Positions 9,984 through 21,756 of a DNA stretch of 64,000 nucleotides are shown here, in pieces. Both the position numbers and the translations under genes were made by a program. Below the pieces are notes generated by a model. It saw only the letters and a program-made list of their open reading frames with translations. It was not told where the DNA came from and ran no database searches. Source of the DNA: Pyrenopolyporus hunteri (lineage: Eukaryota; Ascomycota; Sordariomycetes; Xylariales; Hypoxylaceae); NCBI GenBank assembly GCA_902806595.1, contig CADCXC010000004.1, positions 496,001 through 560,000 of the forward strand, in the 5' to 3' direction. Within the stretch, counting starts at the first letter, position 1, and each line of letters opens with the position of its first letter.

Positions 9984-12900
9984 ATGGAGCCAATAAATGG
10001 CCAGCCAAGTCGGTCAAAACATAACTTTAGGAGAGCCAGGGACAATATGAAAACGATCGTTAAGAGCTACGTGAAGGGCAAAGTGAAACGCAAACCTTTA
10101 CAGGTGAGTTTCTACGAACACTCAGATCTCGCTCTAGATAGATATCTCTTATCTGATTGCAACGGCCCTAAAGGCACAATCTAGACCGGGGGACACAGCC
10201 ACAGGAAACGTGTCGGACCTTCATCATAATAGAGAAACAAAGAAGTCATCAGAATCTGATTCTGTTGTGCACATGAAGGATAATGGAACAGAAACGGAAG
10301 AGACTACCGATGACGTGGGTGCGATCGATCCTCGAAAGCTTTTAGATCCGGATCGTCTTTGGGCGGCGGCATACGAAAGGCTTGAAGATGATTACCCAGG
10401 AGTGTTAGCAGATTACAAGCAGTTGTTGCTAGAGAAATACCCGTTGGGGCAAACTGGTGAGTCTATGCAATTGTGTAGGGGGATATAACTAACCTCTCCG
10501 TACTAAGTAGGTGACAGTGAGCTACAACGTCCGGATGGACGCTGGGGAGAGAATGTCCAAAGGCTTGCCGACCAAATGCTGAAGGCGAATCAAGAAGAGA
10601 GGTTTAACTTTGACATAGGCGGGAAGAATATCATCGTTCGCGATCAGCTTCAGAAAGCTATAGGCTTTCTCGTCTCCACCAAGGACCTCGTGGGAGCTGC
10701 GATTTCATCACAGCCTTATGCTGCATTACCGTGGGCTGGCGTTATGTTCATTTTCCCAGTAAGTAGAGCAGGCTTACGGATTATTCTGACATAATCACAC
10801 TAATTTGCATATCTTAGCTGTTGGGCACGATGTTACAACAAGATAAAGATGCCGTAGAAGGGTTTGAATATATCTTATCCCTCCTAGTCCGCTGCAGGCT
10901 TATTGAGGACGATTTCCTACACCCCGACGCCGGGAAGTCGAAGTAAGAACACCATAATGTTCATTATAAAATAACTATGTTCTAACACCCAAATCAAGCG
11001 CCTCAGAACCAGATTATAAACTGGCCCTTTCTCTCCAATCGAAGACCATAGAGCTATATTCCGACGTATACAGATACCAAATTCAAGTCATCCTACACTT
11101 TAGCCACACAACCCCCATTAGGTTGTTGAGAGACTTGGTGGTCCGTGACGGCTGGAAAGGAATGATTGAAAGCTTGAAGGCTATAGAGAGAGAAATCAAA
11201 GACGATTTACAAGGACTATCTAACCATAAAGTCAACGAGATAAACCGGAAGCTTGAAGAGTTCCGAGCCAAGACTAACGAGTTCTTGGAACTATGCAACA
11301 GAGCTGTAAGGAGCTTAGAGGTAAGACGAGTCTCCTAGTCGCGTCTCCTATTGCATGTTAATTCGTCTGTTTTAGGCTATCGAGAAAGCCACGCATATTC
11401 GCTCTCTCCCCGTTGCCCATTCGGCAGCGTTCCACTCCAAAGACATAGAGCAAGAACCTCGCTGCACGCCGGGCACCCGCTTGGAGATCCTGAGCCGTCT
11501 GAGAGAATGGCTGGTAGACGACGACGCAAAGCCGATTTTGTGGCTTTATGGCATGGCTGGCACGGGCAAATCTACCATTTCCCGGACAGTTGCTGCGGTG
11601 CTAAATAATGAAGCTCTCTTCCCGGACGGCGCTGGGCTAGATGAGAGTATCTCTCTTGGAGCTAGCTTCTTCTTCAAGAGGGGTGATGCCGAGAGGAACC
11701 GTACCAACGTGCTGTTCCCAAGTTTCGCACACCAGCTGGCTTATAAACGGCTAGGCCTGGAAAGCGAAATAGCCGAGGCTATAAAGCGAAATGCTAGTCC
11801 TACGATTGGAGAGCGACCCCTAAGGACCCAATGGGAGGAGTTGATCCTAAAGCCTCTCAGAACCGTTTCGAAAGAACTGTCCCCACCCAAACGTCTCATT
11901 TTCATCATTGATGCTCTGGATGAATGTCAAGGGAAAGACGCTAGCACTACGAAAAGAGATGCTCGAGAAATCATCCGGTTGTTGAAAGAGATCGAAGGGT
12001 TATCTGGAATACAGGTCCGGGTCCTCATAACCAGTAGGAATGAGAGTCACATTGGTACGACTTTCAAGAATCTACCAGAAAAATATTACGACGAGATCGA
12101 ACTTCCGAAAGTCTCGCTTGGTGGCCGTCGTGGTGAGAAGAAGGATGATATAACAATCTTCCTTGAGGGTGAACTGTCTAAGATCGAAAACGACGTTGAA
12201 GATGTTTCAAAGTGGCCCGGTGACGAGGACTTCCGCAGACTAGTTGAAAAGGCTGGCGGGTTGTTCATATATGCAGCAACTGCTTCCAAGTTCCTTATGG
12301 ACAAGCCCTTGCTGGCTAAGCAGCGACTGGATACGCTTTTAGAGGGGAAATCTGACCGGCTATCCCCCGAATCCACTCTAAACCAAATATACAGCGCGGT
12401 CTTGGGTTCCTGTACTCAAGGGTTGACTGACCCGGAGGTGGGTATTCTGAGCAAGATTCTGGGGTTGATTGTGCTATTGTCTAGCCCTTTACCGATATCT
12501 TCGCTGGCTAAATTCGCAGAGCCACGCCTATCAAGGGATCCCGTGAAGGCCTATCTCGAGGACCTACGTTCCGTCGTCGATCTTCCAAAGGACGACACGT
12601 CTCCGGTTGAGCTAGTACACCTCTCATTCCGCGAGTTTCTCTTAGATAGTCGGAGGTGTGGGGGAACGGGCATCATGGTTGAGCCAACCACGATGCATTT
12701 CGCCATATTTGAAAGGTGTCTCGAAATTATGTCATGCGACCTTCATATGGACATGTGTGGCCTTCGAAAGCCGGGTATCTCTTTTGTCGAAATACCATCG
12801 GGTTCGGTACGACGGTGCATGCCTCCGCATTTGAAATACGCTTGTAGGAGCTGGGTGAACCACCTCCTCGCGATTGATAAATCCCAACAGGCCAGGGATG

Positions 12901-15509
12901 CGTTAGTCGACGAGGGAATCATACACAAGTTCCTGAGAGAATATATCTTAAACTGGCTTGAGTCGCTTAGTTTGATAAGGGAAGTCGGGAGCGCTATTCG
13001 CATGGTCAAGTATCTAGAGAACCTTGTCGAAGTGGGTGAACTCGAAAATTCATCTATTTATCTATCTATCGCAAACCTCATGCTAACTCCGTAGGTGTGT
13101 TAGGCGCAAGAAAACCCGGGATTATCCCAATTCCTTTACGACGCGGGCCGGTTCGTTCAGTATAACGCCCATATCATCCAAGAAGCTCCTTTGCAGGCGT
13201 ACTATTCCGCCGTTATATTCAGCCCTACTAAGAGCATCATACGAAATTTATTTCTAGATCGTGTTGCCGAACAGGTTGTAAAACTACCTGTAGCGGACGA
13301 CGCGTGGGGTGGTGCGTCGATGGCTCTCCCGAGGGGAAACGAAGCTCGCAGCGAAATCGTAATCTCTCCGGATAGCAAAACGATCGTTTCGGCGTCGGGT
13401 AGTAGGTCAGCCCGGCTTTGGGACGCTGCTACAGGCATTACTATCACTGATATTCCGACACCCGAGAGTATTTTTGCGGTTGCGTATTCGCCGGACGGGC
13501 AAACTATCGCTTTTGGTTTGAGAAGCGGGGATATTCAGTTATACGATGTAGAAACGGGCGAAACCTCGTACCTATCGGGACATAAAGCACTTGTTCATGG
13601 CCTGGCGTTTTCTCCGTGTCCTGGGAGTATGATGTTAGCCTCGGTAGCAGACGACGCGACGTTCCGTTTGTGGGATATTTTGAGTAAGCAACAACTTAGT
13701 ATATACCAGTTCGGAGGTTGGGCCATGGTAAAGCTCGCGATTGCCTTTGCCCCTGCTGGTGACCTGGTGGCTTTGGGCCATAACGCGAGCCCGGGAACCG
13801 TGAGTATGTGGGATATAAAGGCGGCAGCGATAGCGAAAGTTTTTTATTTTCCGGCCGGGGTTCATTCAATCGCGTTTTCCCCTGACGGCCTTACCGTGGC
13901 GTTGATGGCAGGGGAGTGGCTTTATGTGGTGACTGTCGGTTCAGGCGATACCCTCGTTAGGTTAAACTGTCCCGGTTCGAGCATAGGGCTTCTTTCGTTT
14001 TCGGCTGAGAGGGGATTTCTCGCAATGATCTCATATGACGGGCTCGTACGTCTTTTGAACCCGGTCACTGGGGAGGAACTCGGCTTACTCGGGGGTAAGA
14101 CGCCGATGACAACAGTTGCGGTCTCTCCGGATTGGAAATTTATCGCGTATGGATCGGGGGATGGACCTATTTGGTTGTGTGACAGCGCCGCCTGGGACGA
14201 TGCCGAACCTGACTCCTGTGGCACCAGTGCCTGCGACGACTCGGAGTCTCACTCCTCCCATGACGCCGTTTTCCGCGGCTGGGAACTTAACATATTGCTT
14301 TCCAACAACAACGAGATTGCTTTGGCGTTTTATGATGAGACTACGATTTGGGACCCGAACAAGATCGAATTTAAGCGGAGAATACCTTGCCGTTTACAGG
14401 TTATTTCCCCTGATGGCGGGATCGGCGTCTCTTTTACAGATAAAGGCGTGGTCACATACGCGCAGATGTGGAACATCACTTCTGGTCGGCTGCTCAGAGA
14501 ATTTGAAGACGTCTACTATGCGGATTTCTCCTCCGACGGTAAGGTTGCAGCCTTGACATCAGAAACCGAAGGTCGAATTCTACAAATGGACACCTGGAGA
14601 GAACGATTTCGAATTAAAGCCGAAAAGCCCGTCCAGATGGGGAGCGTGTATTTCCTAGGCGACCGTAATACCTTATTATGGTATGAGATTGATCCAACCG
14701 CGTACGTAGACGTTTTACATTTTCACCTGTGCAGCTTGGAAACGGGCGATGTTTTCTATCGGGTGGGATACGGCCGCTCGGTGCGGCCTTTGCCGTCGCG
14801 CGACGGCAGGTTCGTTGCTTTCAAGTCATTGGAAAATGAAGATAGCGTTTGCCTGTTAAGGGTGGAAACACAAGAATTAAGACATCTGATGGTTCAGTCG
14901 TGTCGGGGCAAGTCGATACAAATCGTATTCTCGCCTGACAGTACTGTGCTTGCCCTGATGGCGGCGTCCGACGCATGGCCGGCGGCTCCGATGGAGACGA
15001 GGCGGGAATCGACGGGAATTACCCTGTGGGATACGGCTACGGGGTGTGTGATGCATACCGTGGAGATTCCTAATCTGAATTGGATGGATAGGATAAGACT
15101 AAACCGAAAGGTCTTCATAGAGACTACTGGCCGAGAGTTGCGCATATGGGACCCTGAAACGTATGAATATTCGGATCGACTCCCAGTTCGTCATGCCGCC
15201 TACGGGTTAGACTTCTCCGAGGATGGTAGTCACTTGCGTTGCGCCCACGGCCGCCTACCGCTATCGTCGGCCACTCCGGATTGCGATTGTCTTTACGTTG
15301 ATGAAGACTGGGTGCTTCAAGGAGGCGAAAGGCTTTTGTGGGTTCCTCAAGAATATCGCAGCAATGTATACAAAAATGACAAGGTGCTGGTACATGGGGG
15401 AACTGTCGTTCTGGCATCCAGGTCTAACTCTGCCATCTTTATCAAAATCGACGTCAGAAAAACTCCTCTAGCGAAGCAGAAGCCGCATCCACAGATCGAA
15501 AAACGATAG
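9984..15509 (+). CDS. NACHT-WD40 NLR-type STAND protein (1719 aa)
   Basis: Model: join(9984..10103, 10174..10456, 10511..10758, 10818..10942, 10999..11320, 11376..13031, 13104..15509), phase-consistent throughout. Order: a basic N-terminal tail (1-60), a fungal NACHT-associated N-terminal domain (about 90-370, including SSQPYAALPWAGVMF), a NACHT NTPase with Walker A GMAGTGKST (425-433) and Walker B LIFIIDALDEC (about 541-551), a winged-helix/superhelical linker with VHLSFREFLL, then from about residue 919 a long WD40-like array (SARLWDAATG, FRLWDILSK, ITLWDTATG, LRIWDPETY). Such proteins are fungal NLR-like receptors for non-self recognition or programmed cell death; HET-D/E are the classic examples. 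The WD repeats here are divergent from one another, unlike the near-identical repeats of HET-E. The ligand and output are unknown. Confidence 0.9.
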
Positions 15510-15859
15510 ATCGGAGGGGAGCCACGAAGCGGCTGGTCTCTACCTGGATAGGAGGCCTATTGAATAAATCTCCAACAAATTATGTACGTATAAGAGCGGT
15601 AGCTTAACAATCAGGCCCCAGGTAATTATCAGGTAATAATGATCTACCGACATGACACTCGTCAATATATAGTCTCATGGTCAGACGCGATGTGACGGGG
15701 TCGTGGTGTCGTGCGGGTTCATATACTAACCGCTTAGCCTACCCATCGTCTAGTTCTAGAGCTTCGATCATTCTCACGAATGCGGTCCAACTTGAGCCAT
15801 AGGATCCTAAACCGTCGTGTAAATTCTAGGGTCTGTTTACCCTATCATACATAGCCCTC
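15510..15859. other. Convergent intergenic region
   Basis: Tail-to-tail spacer between the NLR and CLC genes. No ORF or repeat of note is visible. Confidence 0.6.
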
Positions 15860-18575
15860 TTATCTATTCTCTAGCTCCACGCCGTCGTCGGCCGCGTCCT
15901 CATCGCCATCCATGATCCGTCCGGGTCCCCTATTAAGCGCCGTTCTCTCATCTTCGTCGCTTCCAAGCCTTATGCGACCACCCGTCACGCCCGATACCTT
16001 AGCGGCAAGCCAGCCCGCGATCCGGCGCATCAAGGCCCACAGCTTCTCGTAGGCCTCGGTGATCTCATGGTCGTCGCGCGGGTTCTCTGCAGCCTCGGCT
16101 TTGAATTGGAACTTCAGGCAATCCTTAACCGTGACCAAGCCTGAGAGCCGGCCGTGGTGCTCGATCAGGATCACACGCGGCCCGATCTTGCGGAACAGCT
16201 CCATTACCGTCTCCAGCGGCAGACGCGGGTGGACGGTCACCGGCGTCGCGTCTACGTATCGGCTGAAGTCGACCGAGGTCGACGATGCGCTATAGTCTGA
16301 GTTGCTGATGGTGACGGTGGGCGTGATGGGCGTAACCGTACTTAACGAGGGAGGCGAGAAGTTGCATTTTGCTTCGGGGCTAATCGGGATCGCTCGCTCG
16401 CGGCGGAGGCGGTCGACTGCGTAGCGTAACTCCGTACGGCCAATGTAACCGACGAGGATTTTCTTCGTCAAGTCCTCCACCACGGGAAAGCCTTGATATT
16501 TTGGTTGTTTTAAGAGATCTTCGATGGATTGAAGCGTCATTCCGTGAACGGGTATGACCACCACGTCGCCGGTCATCACCGCTGATACCGGCACGCCGAA
16601 GTTGTGCTCCTCCTTATTATCAAGGAAAGGAAAACCGCTGAACCAGATCATACGGTCGGCGATACCGCCTTTACCAAATAGGTCGGACACCATCTTCGTA
16701 ACGCCGACGACAATCATTGTGGGCAAGATATACGTCAGGGCTCCCGTAAGCTCAAACATGATGACCACAACCGACACGGTGATATGCATAATGCCACTCA
16801 GCGCAGCAGCAGCCCCGAGGAAAGCGTACGTCCCCGGGGTGATGCAGGGCTCGTCCGGCCGACAGGCGGCAAAGAAAGCGCTGTCCGGATGAGCCTGATA
16901 AATCTCCTGCATGATAATCCCGACAGTTCGACCGAAAGATGCTCCTACTGCCATGGATGGCACAAAGATGCCGGCAGGCACCTTGCTACCGTATGAAATA
17001 ATGACCAAGAAGATTCGAATAACCGTCGCAAGAACCAGCAACACGATATTGGCCCATCGCCTGTCGTGCTCGCAAAGCCCTTGATAATCTTCGGTGCCTT
17101 CGCACTCTAGAAATAGGATCTCCATGCTCTCGGTCATATCAATGCGAAGGAACGCGTTGGGATAGCATATGATAGCAGTCGCCGCGGCTAGCAGCGTCGC
17201 TTCGAGGACGGCCCATTTGGCCAGATACTTTTTTCGGAACGCTTGGGCGCGTAAGTTCCACTTGATCACGAACGCCCCGTACAGCCCTCCAAATATACCG
17301 ATAAAGATATACGGTATCGTCTCAAAGAAATGCCATGTCCGGTCGTACTTGACCTGGAACATGACGAGCTGGCCCGTCCTAAAGGGGTTCATCGCCGCCA
17401 GGACCGCCGTCGCAACGAGCGCACAAAAATAACTTCTCCACATCGTCTTGAGAGGGAAGTAGTTGGACATCTCCTCGAGGGAGAATAGAACGCCGCCGAT
17501 AGGACTGCCAAACGCGACGCCGACGCCCGCGGCAGCGCAAGCGCTGAGAATCTCCCGTGTTTTGGACGCGTTTCGTTTGTATTTATCGAACATCCTCGAG
17601 ATGACGTTGCCTGTACATACCGCGTAATGTACGCTGGGGCCCTCCTTGCCGACGGAAAGGCCGGAAGCAATGGCTAGGGGTAAGGCGATAGACTTAATAA
17701 CCAGAGTCCGGAAGCCGAGAAATCCCTTCATAACGAATCCGGCAATAATACACTTGATCTCGGAAATTCCCGAGCCGGCGGCGTAAGGCGCAAACGATTT
17801 AACGAGGGTCGCCGAGGTAAAGGCGAAGAAGATCTGTACGGTTCAACCCCGATGTCCTAAAGCCGGGAGAGGGAGAGGGACAGAGAGAGAAGTTGGGCTT
17901 ACCGAGAACATGATATACAGCGCATAATTGGCGGGCTCGAATGCTGTCCAGCGATGCCAGGAATCGCAGCCGTTGTCCTCGCCCCAGCAGCAGAAGTTCT
18001 CGTTCAGGTAGAAGGCGGTCGTGCAGTAGCCCATCTTGATATCGGCTAGCCACTCGGTTATGATGTTCAAGAATGCGGCGTTCAGCCCGATGGCGGCGCC
18101 TATCAGGGTTACCACAATCCATCCTTGCGCGGCGTCGTAGGACTCCCAGAATCTGTATCTCCACGACACTCTGCCATTGTCGGATATGCTGGCATTCCTC
18201 CTGCGCCGTAGTTTCCGGCGCAATCTCTCCTGGGCGGCATCCTGCACCCAGTCTATCCCTCGGGTGTTAGCACTTCCTCGTTGTAAATCGGGACAGAAGC
18301 TCGTCGGCGCGCGGTACCTATGGTGGTGAAGTCCTAGCGAACATCGAACATTAGCCAGAGGCGCAACTAGCGTCGCCAAACGGTAAGGGAGCGCGCACCT
18401 CATATCTCTTAATCTCGGCTATTTCCTCGTCAATATGATGTTCTGCCGGCGCGTTGCTTCCGGGACCCTCCCCTCGCTCGACGGTGGATACTGCGAAGGA
18501 TAGCCGGGAACTGACGGACGGTCGACGGGATGGCTGGGGGCGCGTGACGGAAAAGGAGGTTGCGCGTGAAGACAT
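15860..18575 (-). CDS. CLC-type chloride transporter, Gef1-like (838 aa)
   Basis: Model: complement(join(15860..17833, 17903..18252, 18318..18333, 18399..18575)). It moves chloride, probably in exchange for protons, in intracellular membranes and supports compartment acidification and metal loading in yeast Gef1. Visible hallmarks are GSGISEIKCIIAGFV, GKEGPSVHYA with the gating glutamate E245, the GSKVPAGIFVPSMAVGA pore segment, and two C-terminal CBS domains (about 590-650 and 709-765). The cytosolic N terminus is serine/arginine-rich and leads into DFTTIDWVQD. Exon 2 is only 16 nt, and the phases on both sides require it to recreate DFTTIDWVQD. Length is close to other fungal Gef1 homologues. 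Confidence 0.93.
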
Positions 18576-19667
18576 GAGTCTCGAGTAGGGCCGTGACCAT
18601 TCTCAGCTCTTCGTTTCCGAGAATAGATATCGGATCGCGTTAGATAGGTAGCCGCATGGGTTGGATGCGACTTGCGCAGGTTGCGATAGGTAAGGCTGGG
18701 CTACCGAGGGTGGAGAGGATGTGGTTCGAGGCAGGATGTTGATTGGTGCTGGACTACCGTGTAATGATTGATGTTGGACTCTTATGAGGTATGTGTGGAT
18801 AGGATGGATTGTATTGTACAAGTAATGGACTCGAAGCCGTTTGCTAGGCTCCTACGTAATCGGCCTTGGGGCTGATAAGCAAGGGGGTCTTGCGCTTATC
18901 TAGGTACCTAGGTGCCTGGGCACAATACATAGCGTCTCTTCTAAGCTTTTTCAGGGCTTGGCTAGGTACCTATACCCGGCATCCTCAGGGTACACGTATA
19001 TAAAATTACGGGTACCCTAGGTACCAGTCTAGGCAGGCCTAGGTACATTCTCCAGCGTCGCTTCCCAAGACGTCCGTCAAGTATCTCAGAGGATTCTAGC
19101 CCTTGCCACTTTTAGCTTTAATGGGCATCGCGTCCCGCCGCAATCATCTACGCGTTCGACCAAGACTTACGAAGATAACTTAATTACTTTAGACTTGCTA
19201 AAAGAAAATCAAGGTTATCAACGCACGTCTATATTAACGATTATTAACCTGGAATATAACAGGAACTAAGTCAGCAGAACGTCTTCCAGTTCCTATTTCA
19301 ACATTTTAACTTAAGGTACCTAATTTAAACCCTTATATCCCTTCAACTCACTGGCGCTCTCTAGTTGGCGACTCCGTCCGTTAGCACTGTCACTAATTAT
19401 ATCTGTTTTTAAAAGGGACCTGGATTCACTCGTGGAGTAGCATAAATACCCAGGCGCCAAACTAAGTCTCTCAAACGAGTCTCCCGTATTTGGTACTCAA
19501 ATCGAGAAATTCAGCTGGCCCTCCTCACATTATCGACGTATCTTAACCATAGAAGCTCTTCACCCCAGGACTTCGCAGAGCATCTTCAACCTTTCGAGGT
19601 CTAGTCCCACCCCAGCTCTAAGAAGTCAACGCTTGATTTCCCACCATTATCCAAGAATCCCGCCATA
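18576..19667. other. Divergent promoter region of the CLC and Dpb3-like genes
   Basis: About 1.1 kb separates the two start codons. TAGGTACC-type words cluster at 18900-19050. I see no gene in it. Confidence 0.6.
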
Positions 19668-20192
19668 ATGCCGTATAACACTACGGCAATCCCACCTCGC
19701 AAGGAGGTCACTGGTCAAACCCAGCTGCCCCGTGAGTTCTTATTCCCGATATCGTGGCCCGGCCATCACGTATACTGACCTGTTCTCTAGTTTCGCGAGT
19801 AAAGAAGATTGTAGCGCAGGACCAGGATATCGGCATATGCTCCAACAACGCCGCTTTCGTCATTACTCTCGCGACCGTGAGTCCTCACCCTTCCCTCCTG
19901 TTTCTAGGCCCACCTCTAACCAATAACCCAGGAGATGTTCATCCAACACCTCGCCGGCGAAGGCCTCACGATGGCCAAGCTCGGCAAGCCGCGGCGCAAC
20001 ATCCAGTACAAGGACCTGGCGGCGGCCGTCTCGCACCAGGACAACCTCGAGTTCCTAGAGGACGTGATCCCCAAGACGGTGCCGTATAAGAAGATCAAGG
20101 CGGAAGCGGCCGCGACGCGTAGCCAGCTCAGCAGCGGCGCGGCCGGCGCGCAACGGCCCGGCGAGACCCAGCGCGAGGTGGCGGCTAGCAAG

Positions 20193-20231
<39 letters not shown>

Positions 20232-20420
20232 AACCACCACCATAGGCCTAGCACTAGTCGTTCGAGCTTAAACGGAGCCAGCTTCGTGGGCGCTAGCGGC
20301 GCCCAGATCATGAGTGAGGACGATGGCCCGGAGATGGGCCCCGCGGACCAGCTGCGCCACGAGATGCGACAGGCGCATAGGGGAGGAGGGGGACACGAGG
20401 ATGTCCACATGACTGGATAG
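19668..20420 (+). CDS. Histone-fold protein, DNA polymerase epsilon Dpb3/CHRAC-like (212 aa)
   Basis: Model: join(19668..19731, 19791..19876, 19932..20420). Residues about 15-100 form a CBF/NF-Y-type histone fold: QTQLPLSRVKKIVAQDQDIG, SNNAAFVITLATEMFIQHLA and the C-terminal helix around YKDLAAAVSHQDNLEFLED. This matches Dpb3/POLE4/CHRAC subunits, which pair with a Dpb4-like partner in DNA polymerase epsilon and chromatin-remodelling complexes. A disordered tail follows, with a 12-glutamine run encoded by CAG repeats and an acidic, glycine-rich end. The ATG at 19668 was chosen because it precedes the first donor in phase. NF-YC is less likely because the DNA/NF-YB contact signature is not seen. 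Confidence 0.85.
20196..20231 (+). repeat. CAG trinucleotide tract encoding poly-Gln
   Basis: Eleven CAG codons followed by one CAA encode 12 consecutive glutamines within the Dpb3-like tail. Near-pure CAG makes the tract prone to length change. Confidence 0.95.
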
Positions 20421-20772
20421 GAATGGTCTAAGGACAAGACAGGATAGTCGTGTATCGACAGGTAGCCGAGCAAGCTTAGTTCCGCCCCAATTTCTAGAAC
20501 CGTAGAAGTGACGCATTTCTGTATCAGGCTGGATAGGTGGAACGAAAGCTTTCTAGGGGGAGTCACGCAGATATATTTGGACCCGGGAGAGAACTTGGAG
20601 AGTTCACAGTACGCTTGACTAAGTCAATACTTCTACATTTGTTCGCAAAGAGAGTAGCATTACTGCCTAGACTATGGGTATATCCGAGTCTTCATTTTAT
20701 GACCGATCGATTATACGTTAAAAGGCCACCATTCATTCCATCCTAATTTCCATTTTTCGAGGACGTAGCTCC
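20421..20772. other. Convergent intergenic region
   Basis: Tail-to-tail spacer of about 350 bp between the Dpb3-like and U2A' genes. No gene is seen. Confidence 0.6.
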
Positions 20773-21756
20773 TCATTCCTCCATCTCGTCATTCAGATGT
20801 ACGCCAGCCGGCATCCTGCCCTCGCGAAGCATAGCCTCGAGTCTTGTGATCTCGTCCAGGCTCGTCGCCTTCTTGATCATATCCTGCAACCGCTTCTTCT
20901 CCTTCTCGGTAAGCTTGATCCGCGACATACGCGTCGGCAGAGCGCCGGAGGGAGCGCCGTTGGCGGAAAGCGCCGAGTCGAACGTCTTGGACTTGATGCC
21001 CATGATCTTAGATGCCAGGTCGGTGGGCTCCTCCGCGGTGCCGAACAGGGTCGCGGCTTGCTTGCGCTCCGCGTCTTTGACCTTCTCGAAGTCGAGGAAT
21101 CGTACGGATGGGCAGCGCCATAGCACCCAGTATCGGTAGTTCTGCGGTTCGCGGTAACTCGTCAATGCATATTCTGGGCTTGTTGCGGACTTGGGGACTT
21201 GTGTAGGGCTCACCTCTTTCTTCGTTACCGGATTATCTCGCAACACCAGGTGTGTTAGCCGTGGAAAGGACCCCAGCGGATCCAAATCCGCCAGCTCGCC
21301 GAGATTGTTCGACTCAAGCTGTAGAGTTGTAAGGTTCGGGATCGAGTTTGCGAGGGTGGGCTGTATGGAGGAGATGCGGTTGCGTTGCAGGAGGAGGGAG
21401 CGTAATCGGGGCGATAGAGGGAAGTTCCCCAACACCTGGATATCATTGTCGACGAAGTCTATGGCATCTTGGGGCTGCGGGTTTCTTGGGTTAGCAGGGA
21501 TCGCTCGTATCTTAGACGAGTAAGAGGATAATAGTTAGAAAAAGAAGAGCTTACACCTGCAACGCCCAGATTCTCGATGGCGGGAATCCTATGTCCTGTT
21601 CACAGCCGGCGAGGGCATCGCTATCAATTCTGCTCTTTTAGATCAAAAAGTGTAGTATCTGCTCTTTTCTGACGTACCTCGAAGCTCGAGCTCGCGCTCT
21701 TTCAGCGCGTTGAGCCACGATGGCGAGTTCTGGAGGAGCTCGGCCGTGAGCCTCAT
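20773..21756 (-). CDS. U2 small nuclear ribonucleoprotein A' (Lea1-like, 249 aa)
   Basis: Model: complement(join(20773..21141, 21214..21474, 21555..21595, 21678..21756)). It binds the U2B'' partner and U2 snRNA stem-loop IV in the spliceosome. It starts MRLTAELLQNSPSWLNALKE and continues with leucine-rich repeats (IPAIENLGVAGPQDAIDFVD, LRSLLLQRNRISSIQP, LTTLQLESNNLGEL, LTHLVLRDNPVTKKE) closed by the LRR cap NYRYWVLWRCPSVRFLDFEK. The last intron (21142-21213, 72 bp) is in frame and stop-free. It is judged an intron because its removal restores the family consensus KKE-NYRYWV and it has GTGAGC/GCAG ends. Length is normal for the family. Confidence 0.93.

Noticed and set aside
19916..20566. 216-aa minus-strand frame opposite the Dpb3-like gene
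   Set aside because: Antisense shadow whose cysteine run is merely the complement of the CAG repeat.
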